Positions 52,052-61,381 of a stretch of 64,000 nucleotides of DNA are shown one piece after another. A program made the position numbers and the translations under genes. The notes below the pieces were generated by a model. It made no database searches. It was not told the DNA's origin and saw only the letters and a list, made by a program, of their open reading frames with translations. Numbering within the stretch: position 1 is the first letter of the stretch; each line of letters opens with the position of its first letter. This DNA is from Cellulosimicrobium funkei (GTDB taxonomy: Bacteria; Actinomycetota; Actinomycetes; Actinomycetales; Cellulomonadaceae): the NCBI RefSeq assembly GCF_001019615.1, contig NZ_JNBQ01000003.1, forward strand, positions 310,001-374,000, read 5' to 3'.

Positions 52052-55000
52052 ATGCTCCGCAGGTTGAGCGTTCGCGGGAAGATCCTTGCGGCTCTCGCGG
52101 TGCCCGTCCTCGTCCTCTTCGCGGCCGCCGCGATCATCTCGGCCCAGGCCATCGGGTCGGCGCGCGACGCCAGCCAGACGAGCGCGCTCGTCGGTGCGCT
52201 CGCGGCGCAGGACGCGGCGGGGACCGAGATCGCGGCCGAGCGCACGTACTCCTTCCTGGACGCGAACGCCGGGACCGAGGACAGCGAGGCGCAGATGATG
52301 GCGCAGCGCGAGAAGACGGACAAGGCGCTCGACGCGCGCGACCGCGCGTACGAGAGGCTCGACACGTCGGCGCTCGACCCGCGCGTGCGAGAGGCGGTCG
52401 CCGACACGATCGCGGACCGGAACGACCTGACGGCGGTCCGGCAGTCCATCGACCGGTCGTCCATCGGCCAGCTCACGCGCATCTCGCAGTACAACGCGCT
52501 CATCGACTCAGCGCTCGACGTGCCCCGTACGCTCGCCGACACCGCCCCGGACCGCGCCCTCGCGCAGTACCTCGACGCCTACGTCCTCCTCGACGAGCTC
52601 CTCGCGCAGCAGGCGCTCGAGCAGCCGCTCGCCGGAGCGGTCCTCGCCGCCGCCCAGGTCGGCCAGGAGAGCAACGAGACGAGCCAGCAGGCCGCGGTCC
52701 TGGTGACCAACGGCGACGCCCTCACGGCGCGCGCGGGCACGGCCGTCCGACGGCTCCCGGGAGACTTCCGACTGGTGCCGCCGGGCGCGACGTACAACCA
52801 GATCCGACAGAACCTCGCGGGCTCCCGGCCCAAGGCGACGCCTCCCAGCCAGGCCGCGCAGTGGCCGGACCTGTCGCAGGCGGACCGCGACCAGACGAGC
52901 CCGGTGCGCGACGACGTCCGCAGCGCGACCGCGGAGAAGGCGTCCGACCTCGCGGGTGCGGCGACGACCCGCGCGGTCGTCACGATCCTCGCGACCCTCG
53001 CGGCGGTCATCGCCTCGATCCTCGTCGCGGGTCTCATCGCCCGTGCGATCGTCAACCCGCTGCGGCGCCTCACCGACGCGGCCGAGGACGTGCGTGACCA
53101 GCTGCCGCGGCTCGTCGAGCAGGTCGCCGTCCCGGGCCAGGGCCCGGGCATCGACCTGGCACCCATCACGGTGGAGTCCACGGACGAGGTCGGCCAGCTC
53201 GCGACCGCGTTCAACGACGTGAACCAGACGACCATCAAGGTCGCGCGCGAGCAGGCCGCCCTCCGCGGCTCGATCGCGGAGATGTTCGTCAACGTCGCGC
53301 GCCGCGACCAGGTGCTCCTCAACCGGCAGCTCGCGTTCCTCGACGACCTCGAGCGCTCCGAGGAGGACGCGGGCACGCTGTCCAACCTCTTCCGCCTCGA
53401 CCACCTCGCGACGCGTATGCGCCGCAACGCGGAGTCCCTCCTCGTCCTCGCGGGCATCGACTCGGGTCGCCGCGTGCGGCAGCCCATGCCGGCCTCGGAC
53501 GTCATCCGTACGGCGTCCTCCGAGATCGAGCTGTACGACCGCGTCCGACTGAACCTGGTCGTCGACCCGCTCATGCTCGGGCACAACGCGCTCAACGCCG
53601 CCCACCTGCTCGCCGAGCTCCTCGAGAACGCGACGATGTTCTCGGAGCCGCACACGCCGGTCGAGGTCACGACCGGCCGCGACGAGCACTTCGTCTACGT
53701 GACGGTCCGCGACCACGGTCTCGGGATGACGCCGGACGAGATCGCGGAGGCGAACCGCAAGGTCGCGACGCACGCGGCGTCGGACGTCGTCGGCGCGCAG
53801 CGCCTGGGCCTCTTCGTCGTCGGTCGCCTCTCCGACCGTCTCGGCGCCAAGGTCCGGTTCAGCGCGGGCGGCGACGACCAGGGGACCGAGGTCGTCGTGT
53901 CCTTCCCGGCCGCCCTCTTCGTCCCCGACTCGAACGTGCCGCTCCCGCAGCCGACGGACCCGCTCGAGACGAGCACGCAGGCGGCGGCCCAGCAGCTCGC
54001 CGGCGCGGGCGCCGTCCCGGCGCTCCCCGCCGCCGACGTCGCGACCCCGGCCGGTCCGTCGATCCCGGCACCCGCCGCGACGGCGTCGTTCCCGACCGTG
54101 GAGCCCGAGGCACCCGCCGCGGTGCCCGTCGACCTCGACGCGCTCACGGACGGCACCACGCAGACCGGCATGCCCCGCCGCCGCTCGCGCACGGTCGACC
54201 CGGCCGCCGCGGCGCCGAGCGCGTCCTTCGCGTCAGGTCCCCAGACCGGTGCGATCGTCCTGCCCCCGCTCGCCACGCCTGCGCTGCCGGAGCAGCTCCC
54301 GGCGGCGGACGAGGCGTGGAGCCCGCCCGCCGAGGTCGCCGACGCCGGCGCCGCGCTCCCGAGCAGGTCGCGCTCGGCCGCGAGCCCCGTCGAGCCGGTC
54401 TCCGCCGAGATCCCCGTCCTCGACGTGAGCACGCGCAGCGCCCTCTTCTCGAGCTTCCGCCCGGTCGGCGACCGTCCGGCCACCGAGAACCCGGTGGAGC
54501 TGCCCGTCGCCCCGGACGTCACGGCGACGGACATCCCCCTCGTCTCCGAGGCCCCGGCCGACACCCCGGTCCAGCAGGACGTGTGGACGCCGCAGGATCC
54601 CGCCGTCGCGCCGGCCCCGGACTCCTGGGCCCCCCAGCAGGCGTGGGCGCCGGAGCAGCCCGCCGAGCAGGCCTGGACGCCGGAGCCGGCTGCTGACGCC
54701 TGGGCACCCGAGCAGCCCGGTGAGCAGGCGTGGACGCCGGAGCCGGCCGCCGAGGCGTGGGCACCGTCGTCCGTGGCCGACGCGCCGCTCGACGCGACCC
54801 GGGTCGTGCCCGCTGTCGCGGCCGAGCCCGTCGACGAGGCGACGGTCGCGCGCGTCCCGCTGGTCGAGCGTGCCCCTGCGGCCGCTGAGCCGGCGGCGGC
54901 TCACGTGCAGACCCCTGCCCCGGCCCCGGCGCCCGCCGTGGCCGACTCCGAGGCGGCGGCGGTCCCGGTCGTGTCGGCGCGCGACGAGGCCGAGGCGGCG

Positions 55001-55978
55001 GAGGACATCCCCGCGGAGCTCACCTTCGAAGCGCTCCCCCGCTTCGAGGAGCTGATGGCCGACCTGCCGACGCGTCGCTCGCTGCGCGAGAGCCAGGCGC
55101 GCAAGCGCGGTCTCTTCGGTCGGCGCCCCCGGACGACCGCGACGCCGCAGGCGCGCCCGGCCGGGCCGTCCCCGGAGGCCCTGGCGTCACGCCCCGCCGG
55201 AGCTCCCGCAGCTCCGGCTCCGGCAGCCCCGACGCCGGAGCCCGTCCCCGCAGCCTCTGCGGTCGCCGCTCCTCCGGTCGCGGCCCCGGCGGTCCCGTCG
55301 CAGGAGCACCAGGCCCCCGCGCGCTCGTCGGCGTTCGCGCCGCGGGCAGCACAGCCTGCGGGCGGTGCGACCGCGGCGTCGTTCGCCCCGGAGCCGTTCG
55401 CCGCCCCCGTGCAGGAGACGCACACGCTCGCCCCGGTCCAGGACGTGCCGTCCGAGGACACCGGCTTCGCGGCGCCCGAGGCGTCCTTCGCTGCCCCCGA
55501 GGCCGCGCCGAGCCCGGCTGCGGTCGGGTACGGACCGCCGACACCGCTCGTCCGGCGGCAGGTGGGGGAGGCGATCGAGCCCCTGGAGCCCGGGTACATC
55601 GCCGACTCGGTCGAGGCGCGGTCGGACTGGATGGCGTCCGCGGTGCTGTACGAGGAGATGTCCACCCTGCTGCAGGGCAGCACCGACTTCCAGGAAGCGA
55701 CCTTGGCGGACCCGAACGACGGCATCTACCAGCCCCTCCAGGTCGACGGCACGACGGCGGCAGGCCTGACCCGACGCTCGCGGGGCGAGGAGCGCGAGGG
55801 CTACGTCGACCGCTTCACGGCGCGCATCGACCGTGACCCGGAGCAGCTCCGGGCCCGTCTGTCGGCGTTCCAGTCGGCCACGGCCCGTGGCCGTGTCGAG
55901 GGCCAGGACGAGACGAGTTCGACCTGGACCCCCCAGGCCATGGATTATGTCCCTGATTCAGCGCCGCAGGCGCGGTGA
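52052..55978 (+). CDS. cvnA: Conservon sensor kinase (CvnA)
   Basis: A 1308-residue histidine-kinase-like membrane protein. TM1 (about 11-33), a nitrate/nitrite-sensing-like extracellular domain (45-300), TM2 (309-331) and a HAMP region come first. The kinase core has the phosphoacceptor-region DHLATRMRRNAESLLVLAG (about 450), the N-box LLAELLENATMFSEP (about 521) and the G-box DHGLGM. From about 640 to 1250 the protein is a Pro/Ala/Glu-rich, disordered tail with tandem copies of EQAWTPEPAA-DAWAPEQP, ending in a short conserved part (DSVEARSDWMASAVLYEEM). It is the first gene of cvnABCD. In Streptomyces such systems work like membrane receptors coupled to a GTPase. Confidence 0.93.
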   Translation: MLRRLSVRGKILAALAVPVLVLFAAAAIISAQAIGSARDASQTSALVGALAAQDAAGTEIAAERTYSFLDANAGTEDSEAQMMAQREKTDKALDARDRAYERLDTSALDPRVREAVADTIADRNDLTAVRQSIDRSSIGQLTRISQYNALIDSALDVPRTLADTAPDRALAQYLDAYVLLDELLAQQALEQPLAGAVLAAAQVGQESNETSQQAAVLVTNGDALTARAGTAVRRLPGDFRLVPPGATYNQIRQNLAGSRPKATPPSQAAQWPDLSQADRDQTSPVRDDVRSATAEKASDLAGAATTRAVVTILATLAAVIASILVAGLIARAIVNPLRRLTDAAEDVRDQLPRLVEQVAVPGQGPGIDLAPITVESTDEVGQLATAFNDVNQTTIKVAREQAALRGSIAEMFVNVARRDQVLLNRQLAFLDDLERSEEDAGTLSNLFRLDHLATRMRRNAESLLVLAGIDSGRRVRQPMPASDVIRTASSEIELYDRVRLNLVVDPLMLGHNALNAAHLLAELLENATMFSEPHTPVEVTTGRDEHFVYVTVRDHGLGMTPDEIAEANRKVATHAASDVVGAQRLGLFVVGRLSDRLGAKVRFSAGGDDQGTEVVVSFPAALFVPDSNVPLPQPTDPLETSTQAAAQQLAGAGAVPALPAADVATPAGPSIPAPAATASFPTVEPEAPAAVPVDLDALTDGTTQTGMPRRRSRTVDPAAAAPSASFASGPQTGAIVLPPLATPALPEQLPAADEAWSPPAEVADAGAALPSRSRSAASPVEPVSAEIPVLDVSTRSALFSSFRPVGDRPATENPVELPVAPDVTATDIPLVSEAPADTPVQQDVWTPQDPAVAPAPDSWAPQQAWAPEQPAEQAWTPEPAADAWAPEQPGEQAWTPEPAAEAWAPSSVADAPLDATRVVPAVAAEPVDEATVARVPLVERAPAAAEPAAAHVQTPAPAPAPAVADSEAAAVPVVSARDEAEAAEDIPAELTFEALPRFEELMADLPTRRSLRESQARKRGLFGRRPRTTATPQARPAGPSPEALASRPAGAPAAPAPAAPTPEPVPAASAVAAPPVAAPAVPSQEHQAPARSSAFAPRAAQPAGGATAASFAPEPFAAPVQETHTLAPVQDVPSEDTGFAAPEASFAAPEAAPSPAAVGYGPPTPLVRRQVGEAIEPLEPGYIADSVEARSDWMASAVLYEEMSTLLQGSTDFQEATLADPNDGIYQPLQVDGTTAAGLTRRSRGEEREGYVDRFTARIDRDPEQLRARLSAFQSATARGRVEGQDETSSTWTPQAMDYVPDSAPQAR

Positions 55979-56014
55979 CGACATGCCGTCTGCGGCAACT
56001 GACGAGGAGGAAGA

Positions 56015-56464
56015 GTGAACGCGCTCAGCACCGAGGCAACCAACTTCGGGTGGCTGCTCGACAACTTCGTGCGGACGGTCCCGGGCAGCCGGCACACGCT
56101 CGTGGTGTCGGCGGACGGCCTGCTCATGGCGATGTCGGACCAGCTCGACCGCACGAGCGGTGACCAGCTCGCGGCGATCGTCTCCGGCATGTCGAGCCTG
56201 ACCCGTGGGGCGGCCCGGCAGCTCAACGGAGGGAACGTCCGCCAGGCCATCATCGAGATGGACAACGGGTTCCTGTTCCTGATGAACGTCTCGAACGGGT
56301 CCGTCCTCGGCGTCGTGGCGGAGGCGAACTGCGACATCGGCCTCATCGGCTACGAGATGGCGCTCCTGGTCTCCCGTACCGAGGCGACACTGACGCCGCA
56401 GCTCATCTCGGAGATGCGGGGTAGCCTTCCCGTCGACGGCGCGACGCGAGCCCCGGTGGGATGA
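56015..56464 (+). CDS. cvnB: Roadblock/LC7 domain protein (CvnB)
   Basis: A 149-residue roadblock/LC7 protein (LDNFVRTVPGSRHTLVVSADG, LLMAMSDQL). In conservons it partners CvnA and regulates the GTPase CvnD. GTG 56015 has GAGGAGGA upstream. It begins 36 bases after cvnA and ends 10 bases before cvnC. Confidence 0.93.
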   Translation: MNALSTEATNFGWLLDNFVRTVPGSRHTLVVSADGLLMAMSDQLDRTSGDQLAAIVSGMSSLTRGAARQLNGGNVRQAIIEMDNGFLFLMNVSNGSVLGVVAEANCDIGLIGYEMALLVSRTEATLTPQLISEMRGSLPVDGATRAPVG

Positions 56465-56474
56465 GGACTGATCG

Positions 56475-56885
56475 ATGACGAACGTACCTTTCGGCAGCAT
56501 GGGAGCACACGACGGGTACGAGGCGGCGACGGTCCGCCCGTACGCGGTCACGGGTGGTCGTGTGCGCTCCGCCACGTCCGACCTCCCGCTCGAGGCGCTC
56601 GTCGAGGTCATGCCGGGCGCCGTGAACAGCTTCGGGCTCCCGCCCGAGAAGCGCTCGATCCTCCAGCACGCCGCGCACACGTACGTCTCGATCGCCGAGC
56701 TCTCCGCGCTCCTGCGCCTCCCGCTCGGTGTGACGAAGGTGCTCGTCGCGGACCTTCAGGAGGACAACTACATCACCGTCCACACGTCGACCCCGCTGAA
56801 CGTCCACACGGGTCACGGCAGCAACCACTCGGGTCTGTCCCTGAGCGTCTTGGAGAGTGTTCTCAATGGCATTTCCACCCTCTGA
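56475..56885 (+). CDS. cvnC: DUF742 protein (CvnC)
   Basis: A 136-residue DUF742 protein with the winged-helix-like region VSIAELSALLRLPLGVTKVLVADL (about 76-99), the third part of the conservon. It contacts the GTPase and may link it to transcription; the exact role is not settled. It overlaps cvnD by 20 bases. Confidence 0.93.
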   Translation: MTNVPFGSMGAHDGYEAATVRPYAVTGGRVRSATSDLPLEALVEVMPGAVNSFGLPPEKRSILQHAAHTYVSIAELSALLRLPLGVTKVLVADLQEDNYITVHTSTPLNVHTGHGSNHSGLSLSVLESVLNGISTL

Positions 56886-57906
56886 CGGCTCGGGCAGCGC
56901 GCCGCAGGCAGGGCAGCCGTCCGGGGTGATCGGGGGTGTGCCCGGTAGCCAGTCGGCGGTCCGTCAGACCGCGTGGGCACCGGTGAGCGCGCCCGTCGGC
57001 GTGCCCACCCAGGCTCCGGCGGCTGCCGTCCCGGCGCGTCCCGCCACGCCGGCGGCACCTGCGCCGCAGTCGGCGCCGACGGTCTCGGCCCCCGCTCCGA
57101 CGACGGCGGCCCCGGCCGCTCAGGCAGCCGCTCAGCCACGTACCGCGCCACAGCCCGTCGCGGCCGCGCAGCCCACTGCTCCGGCGCAGCCTGCCGCCCC
57201 GGCGCAACCTGCCGCCCCGGCGCAGCCTGCCGCCGCCGCGCAGCCCGCCGTCCCGGCACGGCCCGCCCCCTCCGTGGCGCCGGCGCAGCCGACCGCCGCG
57301 GCGCAGCCCCCGGCAGCGCAGCCCGCAGCAGCCGCGGCGACCGCACGGACGGCGCCGACGGTCGTCAAGATCGTCGTCGCCGGCGGGTTCGCCGTCGGGA
57401 AGACGACGTTCATCGGGTCGATCTCCGACGTCGAGCCGCTCAACACCGAGGCTGCGATGACGGAGCACTCGGTCGGCGTCGACGACGCGGGCGGCGTGTC
57501 CGACCGCAAGACGACGACCACCGTCGCGATGGACTTCGGCCGCGTGTCGCTCCCGGGCAACCTGTGGCTGTACCTGTTCGGCACGCCGGGCCAGGACCGC
57601 TTCCTCTTCATGTGGGACGACCTGGTCCGCGGTGCGATCGGCGCCGTCGTGCTGGTGGACACCGACCGCCTCGAGCAGTGCTTCCCGGCGATCGACTACT
57701 TCGAGTCGCGCAACATCCCGTTCGTCGTGGGCGTGAACTGCTTCGACGGCGTGGCCAAGCACAAGCTCGAGGACGTGCGCGAGGCGCTGCAGATCCCCGC
57801 GCACGTGCCCATGCTCTACACGGACGCCCGCTCGCGGGCGGCGACCAAGCAGACGCTCATCGCGCTGGTCCAGCTCGCGATGCGCCAGCTCCGCGGCGCC
57901 GCCTGA
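56866..57906 (+). CDS. cvnD: Small GTPase (CvnD)
   Basis: A 346-residue GTPase of the conservon. About 165 residues of Ala/Pro/Gln repeats ([18 protein letters not shown]) come first; the Ras-like domain follows with the P-loop [30 protein letters not shown], DxxG-type [16 protein letters not shown] and the specificity region VVGVNCFDG in place of NKxD, which is normal for CvnD. ATG 56866 has GGAGAG upstream and is preferred to GTG 57 bases of frame earlier at 56857. It is the last gene and is followed by a strong hairpin. Confidence 0.93.
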   Translation: MAFPPSDGSGSAPQAGQPSGVIGGVPGSQSAVRQTAWAPVSAPVGVPTQAPAAAVPARPATPAAPAPQSAPTVSAPAPTTAAPAAQAAAQPRTAPQPVAAAQPTAPAQPAAPAQPAAPAQPAAAAQPAVPARPAPSVAPAQPTAAAQPPAAQPAAAAATARTAPTVVKIVVAGGFAVGKTTFIGSISDVEPLNTEAAMTEHSVGVDDAGGVSDRKTTTTVAMDFGRVSLPGNLWLYLFGTPGQDRFLFMWDDLVRGAIGAVVLVDTDRLEQCFPAIDYFESRNIPFVVGVNCFDGVAKHKLEDVREALQIPAHVPMLYTDARSRAATKQTLIALVQLAMRQLRGAA

Positions 57907-57934
57907 CGACGCGTCGGTACCCCGCACGACCGCA

Positions 57935-57972
57935 CGACGGCGGGCCGCCCTCCTCGGGGCGGTCCGCCGTCG
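57935..57972. terminator. Terminator after the conservon
   Basis: CGACGGCGGGCCGCCC (57935-57950) pairs with GGGCGGTCCGCCGTCG (57957-57972) in a 16-bp stem with one G:U pair and a 6-base loop, 28 bases after the cvnD stop. Confidence 0.7.
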
Positions 57973-58008
57973 TCGTGCCCGGCCGGGGCGTGCCACAATG
58001 GCTCGCCG

Positions 58009-58093
58009 GGAGGGCTGACAGAGCGGCCTAATGTGACGGTCTTGAAAACCGTTGTGCGGCAACGCACCGGGGGTTCGAATCCCTCGCCCTCCG
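58009..58093 (+). tRNA. tRNA-Ser (TGA)
   Basis: An 85-base class II tRNA. The acceptor stem GGAGGGC / GCCCTCC, the long variable arm of serine tRNAs, the anticodon loop CTTGAAAA (anticodon TGA) and the T-loop GGTTCGAATCC are all present. No CCA is encoded. Confidence 0.97.
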
Positions 58094-58097
58094 CTTT

Positions 58098-58133
58098 CGA
58101 CGCGGGGTACCGGGAGACCGGTGCCCCGCGTCG
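58098..58133. terminator. Terminator after tRNA-Ser (TGA)
   Basis: CGACGCGGGGTACCGG pairs with CCGGTGCCCCGCGTCG (16-bp stem, one G:U pair, GAGA tetraloop), 4 bases after the tRNA. It also lies 5 bases beyond the stop of a small reverse-strand frame, so it could serve both. Confidence 0.7.
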
Positions 58134-58138
58134 AGCTG

Positions 58139-58297
58139 TCAGTCCTCGTCCACGTCCAGCACGGCGAGCGTCCGGTCCGCCGCGGTCCCGACGACCGCGA
58201 GATCGAACGTGCAGGGGCTGACCGGCGACCACCCGTCGATCTCGTCGACCGGACCGTCGTTCGGGTCGAGGGCGACGTTGGTGGACCACTGCGGCAC
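58139..58297 (-). CDS. Possible small protein of 52 residues
   Basis: A reverse-strand frame from GTG 58297 to TGA 58139 reads VPQWSTNVALDPNDGPVDE and continues IDGWSPVSPCTFDLAVVG before ending LAVLDVDED. The acidic, balanced composition is unlike the Arg/Pro-rich noise frames around it and suggests a real or once-real protein. No family recognised and no ribosome site seen. It may be the C-terminal remnant of a longer protein. Confidence 0.4.
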   Translation of the reverse strand: MPQWSTNVALDPNDGPVDEIDGWSPVSPCTFDLAVVGTAADRTLAVLDVDED

Positions 58298-58428
58298 CGT
58301 CGCTCACGCTCGAGTCGCGCGCCCCGTGACCATGGCCAGACCGTACCGCGGCGACCGTGGCCCGCAGCCCCGATGCGGAGGGACCTTCGGCGCGTGCCGC
58401 GCGCGCGGACCTACGGGATCATGGCCTC

Positions 58429-59706
58429 GTGACGCCTGAGCCCTCCCCGGCCGACGAAGCCGGTCTCGAGCCCGTCGACCTCATCCGCCGGTCGGGCACC
58501 GTGCTGCGGATCGGCCGCCTCGCGCTCTCCGCCGGCACGGGCAGCTATCGCGTGAAGTCGCACATGACCCGTGCGGCGAGGGCGCTGGGGCTCGACCACA
58601 TCGCCGCCCACGTGACGCTCACGGAGATCACCGCGACGTCGTACCGGGGCCCGATCTTCCGCACCGAGCTCACCGAGGTCCGGTCCATCGGGATCAACGC
58701 CGACCGCCTGGCGCAGCTCGAGCGGTTCTCCGCGGCCCTGCCGGCCGGCGCCGACCTCGACGCCGTGGACGCGGAGCTCGACCGGATCGCGCGCCGGCCA
58801 CCGCTGTACGGCGCTCTCCTGAACGCCCTGTGGGCGGGGATCGCGTGCGCGGCCTTCGCGTTCCTCAACAACGGCGGCCTGGTCGAGTGCGGCGCGGTGC
58901 TCGTCGCCGCGGCGCTGGGCCAGGGCGTGCGGCGCGCGATGCTGCACCGCGGGATCAACCAGTTCGGCGTGACGATGCTCGCGGCGGCGGTCGCGAGCCT
59001 CGCCTACCTGGTCCTCGTCCTGGCGCTGTCGGCGCTCGCGGGCGTCGACGGCGGGCACGAGGCCGGGTACGTCTCCGCGGTGCTCTTCCTCGTGCCCGGG
59101 TTCGCCCTCGTCACGGGGGCGCTCGACCTCGCCAAGCTCGACTTCTCCGCCGGGGTCGCCCGGGTGACCTACGCGCTCATGATCCTCGCCTCGGCCGCGC
59201 TGGCCGTGTGGGGCGTGTCGGCCGCGGCGGGGCTCACCCCGGACCCGGTGCCGCCGCCCGGTCTCGCGGAGCCGCTGTTCCTCGGCCTGCGGAGCGTCGC
59301 GAGCTTCCTCGGGGTGCTCGGGTTCGCCCTGATGTTCAACAGCCCGTGGGCCATGGCGCTCGGGGCCGCGTCGATCGGCATGGTCGCGAACGTCGGGCGG
59401 CTGCTCCTCGTGGACGCCGACGTCGTGCCTCAGGCGGCCGCGGCGGCGGCCGCGCTGCTCGTGGGCCTGCTCGCGGCCACGGTCGCCCCGGCGCTGCGCG
59501 TCCCGCGCATCACGGTGTCGGTCCCGGCGGTCGTCATCATGGTCCCGGGGGTCACGGCGTACCGGGCGGTGTACGAGTTCAACACCGGCGCGACGGCGCA
59601 GGCGCTCGCCTACGCCGTCGAGGCCGGGCTGGTCATCGTCGCGCTCGCGATCGGCCTCGCCGTGGCCCGCATGCTGACGGACCGCGAGTGGACGTTCGAG
59701 CGCTAG
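58429..59706 (+). CDS. thrE: Threonine/serine exporter (ThrE family)
   Basis: A 425-residue exporter of the ThrE family. The cytoplasmic N-terminal domain contains VDLIRRSGTVLRIGRLALSAGTGSYRVKS and the amphipathic RPPLYGALLNALWAGIACAAF, then ten membrane segments (GMVANVGRLLLV, ITVSVPAVVIMVPGVTAYRAV). The MVPG segment is a family landmark. GTG 58429 is used. It lies between two serine tRNA genes. Confidence 0.92.
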   Translation: MTPEPSPADEAGLEPVDLIRRSGTVLRIGRLALSAGTGSYRVKSHMTRAARALGLDHIAAHVTLTEITATSYRGPIFRTELTEVRSIGINADRLAQLERFSAALPAGADLDAVDAELDRIARRPPLYGALLNALWAGIACAAFAFLNNGGLVECGAVLVAAALGQGVRRAMLHRGINQFGVTMLAAAVASLAYLVLVLALSALAGVDGGHEAGYVSAVLFLVPGFALVTGALDLAKLDFSAGVARVTYALMILASAALAVWGVSAAAGLTPDPVPPPGLAEPLFLGLRSVASFLGVLGFALMFNSPWAMALGAASIGMVANVGRLLLVDADVVPQAAAAAAALLVGLLAATVAPALRVPRITVSVPAVVIMVPGVTAYRAVYEFNTGATAQALAYAVEAGLVIVALAIGLAVARMLTDREWTFER

Positions 59707-59808
59707 GCGCTCGGACAGGGGTGCGCGACGCCGTCGGAACCGGCGGTTTGGTCTCGCGGCGGCGCCCTTGTACCCTGGGCGACGCAGGCTCTCCCGTCGA
59801 GCCTGCGA

Positions 59809-59897
59809 GGAGACGTCGCATAGTCAGGTCTAGTGCGCCACCCTGCTAAGGTGGTAACGGAGCAATCCGTTCGAGGGTTCAAATCCCTCCGTCTCCG
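59809..59897 (+). tRNA. tRNA-Ser (GCT)
   Basis: An 89-base class II tRNA with acceptor stem GGAGACG / CGTCTCC, a long variable arm, anticodon loop CTGCTAA (anticodon GCT) and T-loop GGTTCAAATCC. No CCA is encoded. Confidence 0.97.
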
Positions 59898-59903
59898 CTC
59901 AGG

Positions 59904-59935
59904 AAGGTCCCGGTGCTCAGCGCCCGGGGCCTTTT
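59904..59935 (+). terminator. Terminator after tRNA-Ser (GCT)
   Basis: AAGGTCCCGG pairs with CCGGGGCCTT (one G:U) over a 10-base loop, followed by TT in a TTTT run, 6 bases after the tRNA. Confidence 0.75.
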
Positions 59936-60007
59936 CTGTTGCCCGTGGAGCGCCGTCAGCGCCCCACGAGTCCGGAGACCCGCGGGGCGCTGACACGTAC
60001 GGGGTGG

Positions 60008-61381
60008 CTACGCGCTCCCCGTGGTCGCGAGCGCGGACCGCACGACGAACCGTGAGGCACCGGCCCCGGCGAGCACGAGGGCTGACGCCGCCGCCACGCA
60101 CAGCAGGAACTGCATGACGACCTCGACGTTCGCGAACGCGTTGAGACCGATCACCGGGACCATGAACAGCAGCGCGGCGAACGTCGAGACGCCGACGCTC
60201 ACGACGAGCGGGACGAGCGTCTCGCGGAACCGCGCCTGGTCGAGCGTGCGCAGGTCCGTCCCGGACAGGACGAGCGTGCGGTACTCGTTGCGCTGGTCGA
60301 TGACGCGTCCCGCCTGCATGACGCCCGTCGAGACGGCGGCGAGCACGCCCGCGATGGCGAGGGTGAGGAACCCGCCGGTCTTCATGTCGGTGAGGTACTG
60401 CACCTCGTCCGGGTCGGCGCCGAGGCCGGGGTCGAGGAGCGCGAAGATGCTCGTCAGTCCCGCGATGAACGTCGCGAGCGCGACCCCGCCGACGGAGCGC
60501 CACGCGGTCTTCGGGTTGTCCACGATCCGCCGCCCGGCGAGCAGCGTCGGCACGCGTCGTGCGCTCCCGGCCGTCATCTTGCCCACGAGCCAGATGACGA
60601 ACGGTCCCACGACGTTCACCGTCGCGAAGCCGACCAGCAGGATGACGGTGAGGACGGTCAGGACGACCGCCACGGACCCGAAGGACAGGTTCGTCGCGAC
60701 GATCAGCGCGACGAACGCGACGCCCATCGACAGCAGCCGGACGGCCTTGAGCCCGGGCGGCGTGACGCGGGCCGCGACGCCGAGCGGCGTGATCGCGACG
60801 CGGCGCAGGCTGACGAGCGCGGAGACGAGCGCGATCGCGACGACGAGCACGACCGCGCCGAGCAGCGCGGGGACCCCCACCCAGAGCTCGCCGATCGCGA
60901 ACGTGCGTCCCTGGAAGCGGAGCTGCGCGACGAGGGGCAGCAGCGCGCCGTAGCCGAGCAGGCCGGCGAGCGCGCCGATCACGGCCTGCGCGGCGGCGTC
61001 GAGGGCGGTGAGGGTGGTGACCTGGCCCGTCGTCGCCCCCGCGAGGCGCAGCGCCGCGAGGCGGGCGTCCCGGCGCGCGACGGCGAGGCGCGCGGCTGCC
61101 GCACCGAGCGTCACGAGCGGGATGAGGAGCAGGAGCGACGCGACGCCCGCGAGGAGCGGGTACTGCGTGGCGTACGGGGTGATGGCCGAGTCCATGCCCT
61201 CGCGCATGCCGTCGATGCCGCCGGCGCGCTCGAGGAACGCGTGGAAGCCGCCCATGACGACGAGCAGGATCGCCGTCGTCACGCCGAAGGCGATGATCGC
61301 GAGGACGTTCGTCAGGCCCTGCGGGTCGCGCTCGTCGGCGCTGCGGCGGCGCAGGAGCCACCAGAGGTCGACGGTCCTCAT
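60008..61381 (-). CDS. FtsX-like ABC permease
   Basis: A 457-residue permease of the MacB/FtsX class with about ten membrane segments and two FtsX domains (the first around LAALRLAGATTGQVTTL, the second near NEYRTLVLSGTDLRTLDQARFRETL). It pairs with the ATPase upstream by an ATGA overlap. Such pairs export lipoproteins, peptides or act in envelope-stress resistance, as in bacitracin-type modules, but the cargo is unknown. ATG 61381. Confidence 0.9.
   Translation of the reverse strand: MRTVDLWWLLRRRSADERDPQGLTNVLAIIAFGVTTAILLVVMGGFHAFLERAGGIDGMREGMDSAITPYATQYPLLAGVASLLLLIPLVTLGAAAARLAVARRDARLAALRLAGATTGQVTTLTALDAAAQAVIGALAGLLGYGALLPLVAQLRFQGRTFAIGELWVGVPALLGAVVLVVAIALVSALVSLRRVAITPLGVAARVTPPGLKAVRLLSMGVAFVALIVATNLSFGSVAVVLTVLTVILLVGFATVNVVGPFVIWLVGKMTAGSARRVPTLLAGRRIVDNPKTAWRSVGGVALATFIAGLTSIFALLDPGLGADPDEVQYLTDMKTGGFLTLAIAGVLAAVSTGVMQAGRVIDQRNEYRTLVLSGTDLRTLDQARFRETLVPLVVSVGVSTFAALLFMVPVIGLNAFANVEVVMQFLLCVAAASALVLAGAGASRFVVRSALATTGSA

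Noticed and set aside
52508-53773. Long reverse frames opposite cvnA
   Set aside because: Shadows of the cvnA frame, with no start signals or motifs.
57185-57250. Short DNA repeat in the start of cvnD as a possible mobile repeat
   Set aside because: It is an in-frame Ala/Pro/Gln coding repeat, explained by protein low complexity.
57816-58307. A 163-residue reverse frame across the tRNA-Ser (TGA) gene
   Set aside because: It contains the well-known false peptide made by reading a tRNA-Ser gene backwards (GEGFEPPVRCRTTVFKT).
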